32,796 nucleotides of DNA, taken from contig CALUPL010000038.1 of assembly GCA_944322635.1 (NCBI GenBank), positions 1-32,796 on the forward strand, given 5' to 3'. A program made the translations under genes and the position numbers. Under the pieces are notes generated by a model, which worked only from the letters and a program-made list of their open reading frames with translations, made no database searches and was not told where the DNA came from. Source of the DNA: an uncultured Mailhella sp. (lineage in GTDB: Bacteria; Desulfobacterota; Desulfovibrionia; Desulfovibrionales; Desulfovibrionaceae). Position 1 is the first letter of the stretch; every line of letters starts with the position of its first letter. Of the stretch, positions 16,601-24,395 are shown piece by piece.

Positions 16601-17515
16601 ATGAACATCCCAGAACGCGGCCTCGGACGAGGCCTCAGTTCCCTGCTCAGCTCCGCCTCGGAAAGCAGCAGCGAAGAACCCAGGAAACTGGCACTCACCC
16701 AGCTTGTTCCAGGCAAACATCAGCCCCGGAAAGTTTTTGACAACAACGCTCTCAGCGAACTGGCCGTTTCCATAAAAAATCAGGGCGTCATTCAGCCCCT
16801 TCTGGTGCGTCTTCTTCCCGGAATGCCGCAGCGGTACGAAATCGTGGCCGGGGAACGGCGCTGGCGCGCGGCCCGCATGGCAGGACTGACGGAAGTACCC
16901 GTCATCGTGACGGAGTACACCGATAAGGAAGCCATGACAGTGGCCCTTGTAGAAAATCTCCAGCGTGAAGACCTCAACCCCATGGAAGAGGCCGAGGCCC
17001 TGCAGGCCCTCAAAGAAGCCCACGGCCTTAGCCAGGAAGCTCTTGCGGAACAACTGGGCAAAAGCCGGTCCGCCGTAGCCAATGCCCTGCGCCTGCTTCA
17101 GCTTTCACCCGCCATGCAGGATGCACTGGCCCGAGGCGACATCAGCGCAGGACATGCCCGTGCCCTGCTCTCCGTAGGAGACTCCATGCTGCGAGATGCT
17201 CTCCATGCCGCCATCATGCAGCATCATCTCTCCGTCCGCGAGACCGAAGCCGCTGCCGATGTCTGCAAGCGTACCGGCAGACTTCCGGAAAAGCTCATGC
17301 CGGAACATACTCCCGCGCCCCGAGCCCCCCGAAACGCCAAACCCCAGATGATAAAAGACCTGCAGGCCCTTCTGCGTAAAAACAGCGGAACCAGAGCCAC
17401 CATCAGCGGCAATGAAAAACAGGGGCGCATCCAGATTCCCTACACGAGTTCCGAAGAACTGGCCCGCATTCTCAGTCTTCTCAGCTCGAACATAGAAGAG
17501 CAAAAAGAAGATTGA
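16601..17515 (+). CDS. parB: Chromosome-partitioning protein ParB (Spo0J)
   Basis: The protein has 304 residues. The conserved N-terminal [10 protein letters not shown] tail, which stimulates ParA, is at 7-16. The CTP-binding domain has QPRKVF and the GERRWRAAR box at 84-92, with [17 protein letters not shown] after it. The parS-reading helix-turn-helix is about 143-168 ([17 protein letters not shown]). The C-terminal dimerisation domain ends the protein, after a linker rich in proline and alanine. GGAGG lies 6 bases before the ATG. It binds the two parS copies upstream of parA and slides as a CTP-dependent clamp. Confidence 0.98.
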   Translation: MNIPERGLGRGLSSLLSSASESSSEEPRKLALTQLVPGKHQPRKVFDNNALSELAVSIKNQGVIQPLLVRLLPGMPQRYEIVAGERRWRAARMAGLTEVPVIVTEYTDKEAMTVALVENLQREDLNPMEEAEALQALKEAHGLSQEALAEQLGKSRSAVANALRLLQLSPAMQDALARGDISAGHARALLSVGDSMLRDALHAAIMQHHLSVRETEAAADVCKRTGRLPEKLMPEHTPAPRAPRNAKPQMIKDLQALLRKNSGTRATISGNEKQGRIQIPYTSSEELARILSLLSSNIEEQKED

Positions 17516-17578
17516 CTCAGCAACGGAGCTTTCATCCGTACCGGGTACGGAACATGACTTGTTCCTGTTCTCCTGTTT

Positions 17579-17604
17579 GAAAACGCGCCGTTCGGCGCGT
17601 TTTC
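17579..17604 (+). terminator. Intrinsic terminator of parAB
   Basis: An 11-bp stem, GAAAACGCGCC paired with GGCGCGTTTTC, closes a GTTC loop. The T-run forms part of the 3' arm. The equal A-run on the left allows function in both directions. Confidence 0.8.
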
Positions 17605-17610
17605 AGCATT

Positions 17611-17635
17611 AAAAAGGCCGTGAAAAATCACGGCC
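17611..17635 (-). terminator. Intrinsic terminator of the rsmB-end operon
   Basis: On minus, GGCCGTG-ATTTTT-CACGGCC (arms 17616-17622 and 17629-17635) is followed by five T. It lies about 80 bases beyond the rsmB stop and faces the parAB terminator, so the two convergent operons are separated. Confidence 0.85.
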
Positions 17636-17714
17636 TGAACATATTCCACTGGCGGATGAAACGACTTCAAGGCATCCTTCTCAACAAGGATGCTTTGGCA
17701 CGGCAATGCCGCAT

Positions 17715-19118
17715 TTACCCTTCCTTGCGAAGCACGGCCAGAAAAAGTGCGTCCTGCCCGGGGAAAAGGGGAAGAAAGCTCCTCTGCTCCGCAAGACGGC
17801 ATGTTCCGCCATTCTTTTCAAGAAAACGGGCAATCTGTGCTTCGTTCTCCTCCCGGTTCAGAGCACAGGTCACATAGAACAACGCCCCTCCGGGCAGAAG
17901 CCTTTTCCAGGCATACTCAAGAATGTCGGTCTGAATACGCACGGCCTCGACAAGCCGCTCGGGAGACAGACGCAGGCGCAACTCGGCATTTCTCGCCAGC
18001 GTTCCCGTGCCGCTGCACGGAACATCCAATAATATCAATGGGAAGTACTCATCAATATCCTGAGCCGGGCCGCAGTGCAATCTCGGCCACGGCAGCCCGA
18101 GACGCAGCAGTGAACCTTTAAGTTCCTCCAGACGAAACGCGGCCGGTTCGCTGGCAAGCTCCACATGCACGCCCTTTTCCAGAAGCGCCGTGGTCTTGCC
18201 TCCGCGCCCGCAGCAGGCATCCCATAAGGGAGCTTCGGCAAGCGTATCATCTTCAAGAATCCACGAAGCCAGATGCTCGACGACAAGCTGAGACGAAGAG
18301 CCCTGACGCGTCAGATTGCCCTGCTTTTCAAACGTTGCAAGAAGTCCCTGCTCCCTGGCCGCATCCGCTCTGGTTCTATCCAGGCCATGCGCCGAAAAGC
18401 CTCCACGCCCCACAGGGGCGTACCCGCGCTCAATCCAGTGCTGCACAAGCATCTCGCCCCACGCTCTGGACAGATTCGCACGCCAGCACGGCGCGGGATG
18501 TGTCAGAGCGTTGGCGGCAAACAGGCAGGCCTTTTCACGGCCGTACTGCTTCTCCCACATCCGGACAAGCCACAAGGGCAGCGACGCGGCCCGAGACAGC
18601 TCTTCCGCATCGAGAGAAAAACTTCCCAGCGACTCTTCCTTCTTCCGCACGGCAGAAAGGAGATTTGCACTCTCTCTGTCAACGGAACGAAGTACGCCGT
18701 TAACGAGCCCCCCCAGCCCCTGCCCGAAACGCCGTCTGGCCAGATTCACCAGCTCGTTTACCGTGGCACGGGCAGGAATGCCGTCCATAAACAGAATTTC
18801 GTACACGCCGAGGCGCAGGAGCATGCGTACCTGAAACGAAAGCGCATCCGGCTTCTTCAGAAATCCGGCAAGAGCCTCATCCAACAGCGCATGACGCCGA
18901 ACAACGCCGTACACCAGCTCGGAAAGAAGCGCCGTGTCCCGGCCGTCCATGTTCGCAGACAAAGCACACCGGGAAAGAACGACCGGCAGCGGCGTCGAGT
19001 CGTCGGCATTCCGAAAGAGCTGATGAAGAATGTCCAGAGCCGCCTTGCGGACACCGGAGACGGGCTGTTTTTGAGGCGTTTTTTTTTCTTTTTCGACCAT
19101 TGAGTCATACCGCGGCAC
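17715..19118 (-). CDS. rsmB: 16S rRNA (cytosine-967-C5)-methyltransferase RsmB
   Basis: The protein has 467 residues. An N-terminal NusB-like RNA-binding domain (about 20-170, with LSELVYGVVRRHALLDEAL and LVNGVLRSVDRE) precedes the Rossmann methyltransferase. The SAM motif is LWDACCGRGGKTTALLE. The two cysteines of m5C enzymes are C368 in LDVPCSGTGTL and C418 in YVTCALNREENE; their 50-residue spacing equals that of E. coli RsmB (C325, C375). I chose the GTG at 19118 because AAGG stands about 8 bases upstream; the ATG at 19100 has no ribosome site and would remove six residues. It is the last gene of the minus-strand translation cluster, 122 bases after fmt. Confidence 0.95.
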   Translation of the reverse strand: MPRYDSMVEKEKKTPQKQPVSGVRKAALDILHQLFRNADDSTPLPVVLSRCALSANMDGRDTALLSELVYGVVRRHALLDEALAGFLKKPDALSFQVRMLLRLGVYEILFMDGIPARATVNELVNLARRRFGQGLGGLVNGVLRSVDRESANLLSAVRKKEESLGSFSLDAEELSRAASLPLWLVRMWEKQYGREKACLFAANALTHPAPCWRANLSRAWGEMLVQHWIERGYAPVGRGGFSAHGLDRTRADAAREQGLLATFEKQGNLTRQGSSSQLVVEHLASWILEDDTLAEAPLWDACCGRGGKTTALLEKGVHVELASEPAAFRLEELKGSLLRLGLPWPRLHCGPAQDIDEYFPLILLDVPCSGTGTLARNAELRLRLSPERLVEAVRIQTDILEYAWKRLLPGGALFYVTCALNREENEAQIARFLEKNGGTCRLAEQRSFLPLFPGQDALFLAVLRKEG

Positions 19119-19240
19119 TTTCGCGCCTTAAAAAGGATTCTGGAGAGTTTTCCGCTTGAAAAAGTTTCGCCATGGTCGGGAACAAAGGAAAACGGCTTTT
19201 CCAAAACTCACAGGAAAGCTCCCGTGCGGATCCCCCTGCT

Positions 19241-20218
19241 CTACGCATCCCTGCCGCGCAGAACGCCCCATGGCTCGGGCAGCCCGCGCAGACGGCCGTT
19301 GCGAAAGTCCGCCGCGCTCATGGTGGATTTACCCGCCGGACGCAGATGACTAATGCGGTAGGCGCCGGAACCGCAGGCCACGAGAAGCGCATCACCGTCC
19401 ATGCCTACAAGCGTGCCGGGCGCCGCATCCGGCGTTTTCTCCACAGGCTGACCGGGTTCCATGCGGAGCATGACGGGGTCATGGCCTTCCATGTGAAGTA
19501 CGCTCCTGGCTCCGGGCGCGGGCGTAAGTCCGCGTATGATGTTGTGGATGGCCTTTGCATCCATGCTCCAGTCGATGTACTCCTCAGCCGCAGTGATCTT
19601 GGCCGCGTGGGTGACAAGTTCCTCATTCTGAGGCACGAAGGCCGCCCTGCCCTCGGCTATCATGCCGAGCGCCCCCACCATGAGCTTTGCCCCGTGTTCG
19701 GCCAGAGTATCGAAGAGCGTACCCGCGGTATCTTCCGGTTCTATGCTGACCGCCTGCTGCAGGAGCATGGGACCGGAATCGAGTCCGGCTTCCATCTTCA
19801 TGATGGTCACGCCGGAAATGGTATCGCCGTTCATGACAGCACGCTGTATGGGGGCGGCTCCACGATACTGCGGAAGCAGGGAACCGTGAACGTTGTACGG
19901 ACCCATAACGGGGATGTCGAGCACTCGCTGAGGCAGGAGAAGCCCGTAGGCAGCCACCACAAGCACGTCGGGTCTGAGATCGGCAAGGGCCTGCACGTCG
20001 GCATCATCTCGGAAATTGCGCGGCTGATACACGGGCAGTCCGAGTTCAAGAGCCAGCTCCTTGGCAGCGGGAGCCTTCAGCTTCTTTCCCCGCCCGGCAG
20101 GTCTATCGGGCTGGGTGTAAACGGCCACGACCTCACCGCCTTCCCAGGCGGCCACGGCCTTCAATATGACCGCCGCAAAATCCGGCGTGCCCATAAACAC
20201 GATGCGCAGTTTCGACAT
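19241..20218 (-). CDS. fmt: Methionyl-tRNA formyltransferase
   Basis: The 325-residue enzyme formylates initiator Met-tRNA with 10-formyl-tetrahydrofolate. It starts KLRIVFMGTPDFAAVIL. The catalytic core shows VVAAYGLLLPQRVLD, then NVHGSLLPQYRGAAPIQ with catalytic N and H, and MKMEAGLDSGPML with the catalytic aspartate. The C-terminal OB-like tRNA-binding domain begins near residue 210. The ATG at 20218 has GGGAG upstream. The frame is open to 20374, but the extra 52 residues do not resemble the family. Def lies upstream on the same strand and removes the formyl group later; the def-fmt pairing is a classic arrangement. A large hairpin separates them. Confidence 0.97.
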   Translation of the reverse strand: MSKLRIVFMGTPDFAAVILKAVAAWEGGEVVAVYTQPDRPAGRGKKLKAPAAKELALELGLPVYQPRNFRDDADVQALADLRPDVLVVAAYGLLLPQRVLDIPVMGPYNVHGSLLPQYRGAAPIQRAVMNGDTISGVTIMKMEAGLDSGPMLLQQAVSIEPEDTAGTLFDTLAEHGAKLMVGALGMIAEGRAAFVPQNEELVTHAAKITAAEEYIDWSMDAKAIHNIIRGLTPAPGARSVLHMEGHDPVMLRMEPGQPVEKTPDAAPGTLVGMDGDALLVACGSGAYRISHLRPAGKSTMSAADFRNGRLRGLPEPWGVLRGRDA

Positions 20219-20393
20219 GATTGCTCCCGTTGAAAAAGAAAGGCGATCTTCCGCCCGATAGGTATTGTACGCCGGGGAAAAGCTGAACATGCGCGCTTCA
20301 GCCCCGCAAACGGTCATCACACTGTACGGCCTATCCCCTTCCACGTCCAGCATGACGGGAAACGGCCCCCGCAATTCACTTCTCGCTCTACAC

Positions 20394-20426
20394 GAAGAGG
20401 CCCGGACCTGCGGCCCGGGCCTCTTC
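20394..20426 (-). terminator. Strong hairpin between def and fmt, possible attenuator or terminator
   Basis: GAAGAGGCCCGG (20394-20405) pairs perfectly with CCGGGCCTCTTC (20415-20426), a 12-bp stem with a 9-base loop. It starts 30 bases after the def stop. On minus the tail is only TTCGTGT, so full termination is uncertain; partial termination or mRNA 3'-end protection is as likely. Confidence 0.55.
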
Positions 20427-20455
20427 TGAACAAGGCGGAAAAAGCAGTCCGTCGG

Positions 20456-20968
20456 CTACTTTCTGCCCTTCCTTATTTTCTTGTCGTAGAGAGAACGCTT
20501 GAGATAGCTCAGATAGTCGATGAAGAGCTTGCCGTCGAGGTGATCTGTCTCGTGCTGCATACAGGCGCCGTAGTAGCCTTCACCTTCGATGTGCACAGGC
20601 TTTCCGTCGAGATCAAGGGCATCGAGGGCCACACGACGGGGACGCTTCACCTTGGCGCGCAGTTCCGGAACGGAAAGGCAGCCTTCATTTTCCTCATGCC
20701 CTCTCGGGTCGAGAACGGTGACCACGGGATTGATGAACACCCGGAAATCCTGAGGCAGATCGGGGTCGTTCTTTTCCTGCGACACGTCAATGATGACCAC
20801 GCGCTTGAGCACTCCTATCTGGGGCGCGGCAATGCCCACGCCGCCGACGGTGGTGAGCGTGTCGAGCAGATCCTGGGCAAGGGAGCGGATTTCATCGTTT
20901 ATCTCGGCCACGGGTTCGCTGACCCTGGCAAGCGTGGGATCGGGATACTGAAGAACGGGACGAAGCAT
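20456..20968 (-). CDS. def: Peptide deformylase
   Basis: The 170-residue metalloenzyme removes the N-formyl group from nascent proteins. All three family motifs are present: GVGIAAPQ at 43-50, EGCLSVP with metal ligand C97, and QHETDHLDG with H139, catalytic E140 and H143. The basic tail (RSLYDKKIRKGRK) fits the ribosome-binding C-terminal extension known from E. coli PDF. The ATG at 20968 is 3 bases after the aspS stop codon, and its ribosome site GGAG is inside the aspS 3' end, so translation is probably coupled. Confidence 0.98.
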   Translation of the reverse strand: MLRPVLQYPDPTLARVSEPVAEINDEIRSLAQDLLDTLTTVGGVGIAAPQIGVLKRVVIIDVSQEKNDPDLPQDFRVFINPVVTVLDPRGHEENEGCLSVPELRAKVKRPRRVALDALDLDGKPVHIEGEGYYGACMQHETDHLDGKLFIDYLSYLKRSLYDKKIRKGRK

Positions 20969-20971
20969 GAT

Positions 20972-22831
20972 TTACTCCGCGGAATCGCTGGGAGCGGGAG
21001 CCGCCTTTTCACGCAGTCGAATGCCCAGTTCACGCAACTGCTTGTTGTCCACGGGGGACGGAGCTTCGGTAAGCAGGCAGGCGGCCTTCTGATTCTTAGG
21101 GAACGCAATGACGTCACGAATGGAAGAAGCGCCGGTGAGAAGCATGGCCACACGGTCGAGGCCGAAGGCTATGCCGCCGTGAGGCGGAGTGCCGTAGTCC
21201 AGAGCCTGAATGAAGTAGCCGAACTGCGCCTTTGCGGATTCTTCGGTGAATCCGAGGCCCTCGAACATACGGGTCTGATCGGCGGGGTTGTGAATACGAA
21301 TGGAGCCGCCGCCGATTTCGTTGCCGTTGAGCACCATGTCGTAGGCACGGGCCTTGGCACGGGCGGGATCGGTGAGCATGATGTCGTAACTGTCGTCCTG
21401 TGCGGCCGTAAAGGGATGATGGCAGGCCACCCAGCGATGTTCCTCCTCGCTGTATTCAAAAAGCGGGAAGTCCGTCACCCAGAGCAGATTCCAGGTGTTT
21501 TCGGGAATGAGACCGAGCTTGTTTCCGAGCTTCACGCGCAGGCTGCCGAGAGCGTTGTTCACAAGACCGGGTTCACCGGCCTGGAAGAACACGATATCGC
21601 CGACCTCAAGACCGCAGGCTTCCGCAATTCCGGCTCTTTCCTTGTCGGAAAGGAACTTGGCAATGGGAGACTGCCATTCATTTTCATGAATCTTGATCCA
21701 GGCCAGCCCCTGAGCGCCGAATCCCTTCACGAAATCGGTGAGTTCGTCGATTTCCTTGCGGGTCATGGTGGCGCCGCCGGGCACGCGCAGGGCCTTTACC
21801 AGCTTGGCTCCGGAAAAGAGCTTGAAGGCGGAGCCGTGCACGATTTCGGTCACATCCTTGAGCTTGAGATCGAAGCGGGTATCGGGCTTGTCGGAACCGT
21901 AATCACGCATGGCCTCGTCGTAGGGCATACGCTTGAGAGGCAGTTCAATGTCTATTCCAAGAGCTTCCTTGAACACTCGGGCAATGAGGCCTTCGGCCAT
22001 GGACATCACCTGATCTTCGTTCACGAAGCTCATTTCAATGTCCACCTGCGTGAATTCAGGCTGACGGTCGGCACGCAGATCTTCGTCACGGAAGCAGCGG
22101 GCCACCTGATAGTAACGGTCCACGCCGCTCATCATGAGCATCTGCTTGAACTGCTGAGGCGACTGAGGCAGTGCATAGAACTCGCCCGGAGACAGACGGC
22201 TGGGCACGAGGAAGTCGCGGGCGCCCTCGGGAGTGGACTTGGTGAGATAGGGGGTTTCGACTTCAAGGAAATCGAGTTCGTTCAAATAGTTGCGGCAGGC
22301 CTTCACGATATTGTGACGCACACGCAGGTTATGCGCCATGACGGGGCGGCGAAGGTCGAGGTAACGGTACTGCAGACGCACGGACTCGGAGCAGTCGGTA
22401 CGGTCTTCCACAAGGAAGGGCGGCGTCTTGGCGGTGTTGAGCAGCTTCCACTCCAGCACCACCACTTCGATTTCACCGGTATGAAGATTGGGATTGGTCA
22501 TACCGTCGGGGCGGGGACGGACACGGCCCTTGATGGCAATAACGTACTCGCTGCGCAGAATGTGGGCGTCACGATGCGCTTCGGGGGCCACTTCGGGGCT
22601 GAACACCACCTGAGTGAGACCGTCACGGTCGCGCAGATCCACGAAGATAAGGCCGCCGTGATCGCGGCGATACTGCACCCAGCCCATGAGGCAGACGGTC
22701 TTACCGTTGTCGGCAATGGTCAGATCGTTGCAGTGATGGGTACGCTGCCAGTCGCCCAGCGGCTTGATGTAGCGGGCGTGTTCCTTCTGGACGTCCACGA
22801 CGGTCTTTTCGTTTTCTTCAAACTGGCTCAT
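20972..22831 (-). CDS. aspS: Aspartyl-tRNA synthetase, non-discriminating type (Asp/Asn)
   Basis: The 619-residue class II synthetase has an N-terminal anticodon-binding OB fold, motif 2 in CFRDEDLRADRQPEFTQVD, a bacterial GAD insertion, and motif 3 in GIAFGLDRVAMLL. In the OB fold, YRRDHGGLIF has histidine (H58) where E. coli has leucine, and RPRPDGMTNPN has glycine (G110) where E. coli has lysine. These match H31 and G81 of the Pseudomonas aeruginosa enzyme, which charges both tRNA-Asp and tRNA-Asn. The product Asp-tRNA-Asn would then need GatCAB. I chose the ATG at 22831 because AGAGGA stands 6 bases upstream; the ATG at 22837 touches that site. It starts 12 bases after hisS and ends 3 bases before def. 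Confidence 0.97.
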   Translation of the reverse strand: MSQFEENEKTVVDVQKEHARYIKPLGDWQRTHHCNDLTIADNGKTVCLMGWVQYRRDHGGLIFVDLRDRDGLTQVVFSPEVAPEAHRDAHILRSEYVIAIKGRVRPRPDGMTNPNLHTGEIEVVVLEWKLLNTAKTPPFLVEDRTDCSESVRLQYRYLDLRRPVMAHNLRVRHNIVKACRNYLNELDFLEVETPYLTKSTPEGARDFLVPSRLSPGEFYALPQSPQQFKQMLMMSGVDRYYQVARCFRDEDLRADRQPEFTQVDIEMSFVNEDQVMSMAEGLIARVFKEALGIDIELPLKRMPYDEAMRDYGSDKPDTRFDLKLKDVTEIVHGSAFKLFSGAKLVKALRVPGGATMTRKEIDELTDFVKGFGAQGLAWIKIHENEWQSPIAKFLSDKERAGIAEACGLEVGDIVFFQAGEPGLVNNALGSLRVKLGNKLGLIPENTWNLLWVTDFPLFEYSEEEHRWVACHHPFTAAQDDSYDIMLTDPARAKARAYDMVLNGNEIGGGSIRIHNPADQTRMFEGLGFTEESAKAQFGYFIQALDYGTPPHGGIAFGLDRVAMLLTGASSIRDVIAFPKNQKAACLLTEAPSPVDNKQLRELGIRLREKAAPAPSDSAE

Positions 22832-22843
22832 GACCATTCCTCT

Positions 22844-24100
22844 TTATTGTTCGGCGTTCAGGCTGGCGGCCACATCGGCGCAGGGCACTTCACGCTGCTC
22901 GCCAGATTCCATGTTTTTAATGATGACGCTGCCGGAGGCCAGTTCGTTGGTCCCCATGATGAGCGTAAAACGCGCGCCGGACTTGCCTGCCTGGCGCATG
23001 GTGGACTTCATGCTGCGGCTCTCATAGCCCATGGTGCCGGAGAAACCCTCCCGGCGGAGGCTCTGTGCCAGCGCAAAAGCGGCATCGCGGCAGGAATCAT
23101 CGAGCACGGCCACATAAAAGTCGGGATGAATCTCGGGAAGTTCCCTGCCCTCCAGCAGAAGAGCCAGACGTTCCATGCCGCAGGCAAAGCCTATGCCGGG
23201 CACGGCAGGACCGCCGAGCTGTTCCACAAGTCCGTCGTAACGGCCGCCGCCGGCCACGGATCCCTGCGAGCCGATTTCATTGGAAACCACTTCCCAGGTG
23301 GTGCGGGTATAGTAGTCAAGGCCGCGCACCAGTCGATGATTGATTTCATAGGGAATCTTTTCCGCATCGAGATGACGCAGCACGGCCTCGAAATGAGCAC
23401 GGCAGTCGGGGCACTCGTTTTCAAGGATCACGGGAGCATCGGCCGTAAGAGCCTTGCAGTCTGGTACCTTGCAGTCCAGCACCCGCAGAGGATTGGTTTC
23501 CATGCGGCGGCGGCAGTCCTCGCAGAGCTTCGACTGATCAAGAGAAGCCAGCCAGTCGTGCAGCTTCTGACGGTACTTGGGACGGCAGCTGGAACAGCCG
23601 AGGGAATTAATCTGAAGCGTAAGGTTCTTCAGTCCGAGCTTACCGAGAAATTCCATCATCATGCAGATGATTTCCGCGTCGGCCTCGGGTTCTTTCGGCC
23701 CGAGACATTCACAGTTGATCTGATGGAACTGGCGCATGCGGCCCTTCTGGGGGCGTTCATGCCTAAACATGGGGCCGATGGTAAAAAACCTGCTCACGGA
23801 TTCGCGGGCATAGATGCCGCTTTCAATGTAGGCGCGCATGACGCCTGCCGTGGCTTCGGGACGCAGGGACATGGAGCGGCCCTTGCTGTCGGGAATGCAG
23901 TACATCTCCTTCTGTACCACGTCGGTTTCGGTACCGATGCCGCGGCAGAAAAGGTCGGTGTATTCCATGAGCGGAGTACGAAGTTCACCGAAGCCGTAGC
24001 GGGGAAACACCTCGCGGGCGGTGGCTTCCATCATCTCAAAAAGACGGCTCTGCGCCGGAAACTGGTCGGCAAAGCCCTTGATAGCCTGAATCTGTGCCAT
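22844..24100 (-). CDS. hisS: Histidyl-tRNA synthetase
   Basis: The 418-residue class II synthetase begins MAQIQAIKGFADQFP. Motif 2 is FRHERPQKGRMRQFHQ, the histidine-specific loops are LVRGLDYYTRTTWEV and AGGGRYDGLVEQLGG, motif 3 is GIGFACGMERLALLL, and a C-terminal anticodon-binding domain starts near 325. The insertion domain is cysteine-rich (LGCSSCRPKY, LCEDCRRR, VLDCKVPDCK, ENECPDC), which is seen in many bacterial HisRS. The ATG at 24100 has GGAG upstream. The frame remains open to 24643 but that part lies beyond the promoter and is not coding. It is the first gene of the translation cluster. Confidence 0.98.
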   Translation of the reverse strand: MAQIQAIKGFADQFPAQSRLFEMMEATAREVFPRYGFGELRTPLMEYTDLFCRGIGTETDVVQKEMYCIPDSKGRSMSLRPEATAGVMRAYIESGIYARESVSRFFTIGPMFRHERPQKGRMRQFHQINCECLGPKEPEADAEIICMMMEFLGKLGLKNLTLQINSLGCSSCRPKYRQKLHDWLASLDQSKLCEDCRRRMETNPLRVLDCKVPDCKALTADAPVILENECPDCRAHFEAVLRHLDAEKIPYEINHRLVRGLDYYTRTTWEVVSNEIGSQGSVAGGGRYDGLVEQLGGPAVPGIGFACGMERLALLLEGRELPEIHPDFYVAVLDDSCRDAAFALAQSLRREGFSGTMGYESRSMKSTMRQAGKSGARFTLIMGTNELASGSVIIKNMESGEQREVPCADVAASLNAEQ

Positions 24101-24133
24101 GAGCGGACTCCAGCAATGTAGAAATAACGCATG

Positions 24134-24162
24134 AGGATAGGGCCTTTTCGTCTCATTGTCAA
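24134..24162 (-). promoter_or_regulatory. Sigma-70 promoter of hisS-aspS-def
   Basis: On minus, a perfect TTGACA (24157-24162) and TATCCT (24134-24139) are 17 bases apart. The start would be near 24127, leaving a leader of about 27 bases before the hisS ATG. There is therefore no room for a T-box or peptide attenuator. Confidence 0.75.
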
Positions 24163-24309
24163 AGAGTCTTCCCCTGAGGAAAAGACCTGCTCCCGGCCGG
24201 AAACCATACGGCTTTTCTCCGGGGCTTCCTCCTTCCGCCAGCAAGGAAAAATCCCTCCGCCGCATGGACGGATCTCTTTCCCTGCCGGCCGTTCCAGCCA
24301 GCCTCTCCA

Positions 24310-24338
24310 TTGCATGTAGCCGGGAAACATGACAGAAT
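24310..24338 (+). promoter_or_regulatory. Possible promoter of the antiporter operon
   Basis: TTGCAT (24310-24315) and CAGAAT (24333-24338) have a 17-base spacer, with three and four matches to consensus. It lies about 58 bases before the ATG at 24396. Confidence 0.3.
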
Positions 24339-24395
24339 AACGGCTTTCCGAAAACCGACTGCGTCACGACGCTGTTTTTCAGAAGAGACTGCCCC

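Noticed and set aside
17836..18270. Plus-strand frames opposite rsmB
   Set aside because: They lie wholly within the methyltransferase motifs of rsmB on the other strand and show no coding features of their own.
20540..24121. 1193-codon open plus-strand frame opposite def, aspS and hisS
   Set aside because: It is antisense to three unmistakable genes, is rich in H and G as such shadows are in high-GC DNA, and matches no family.
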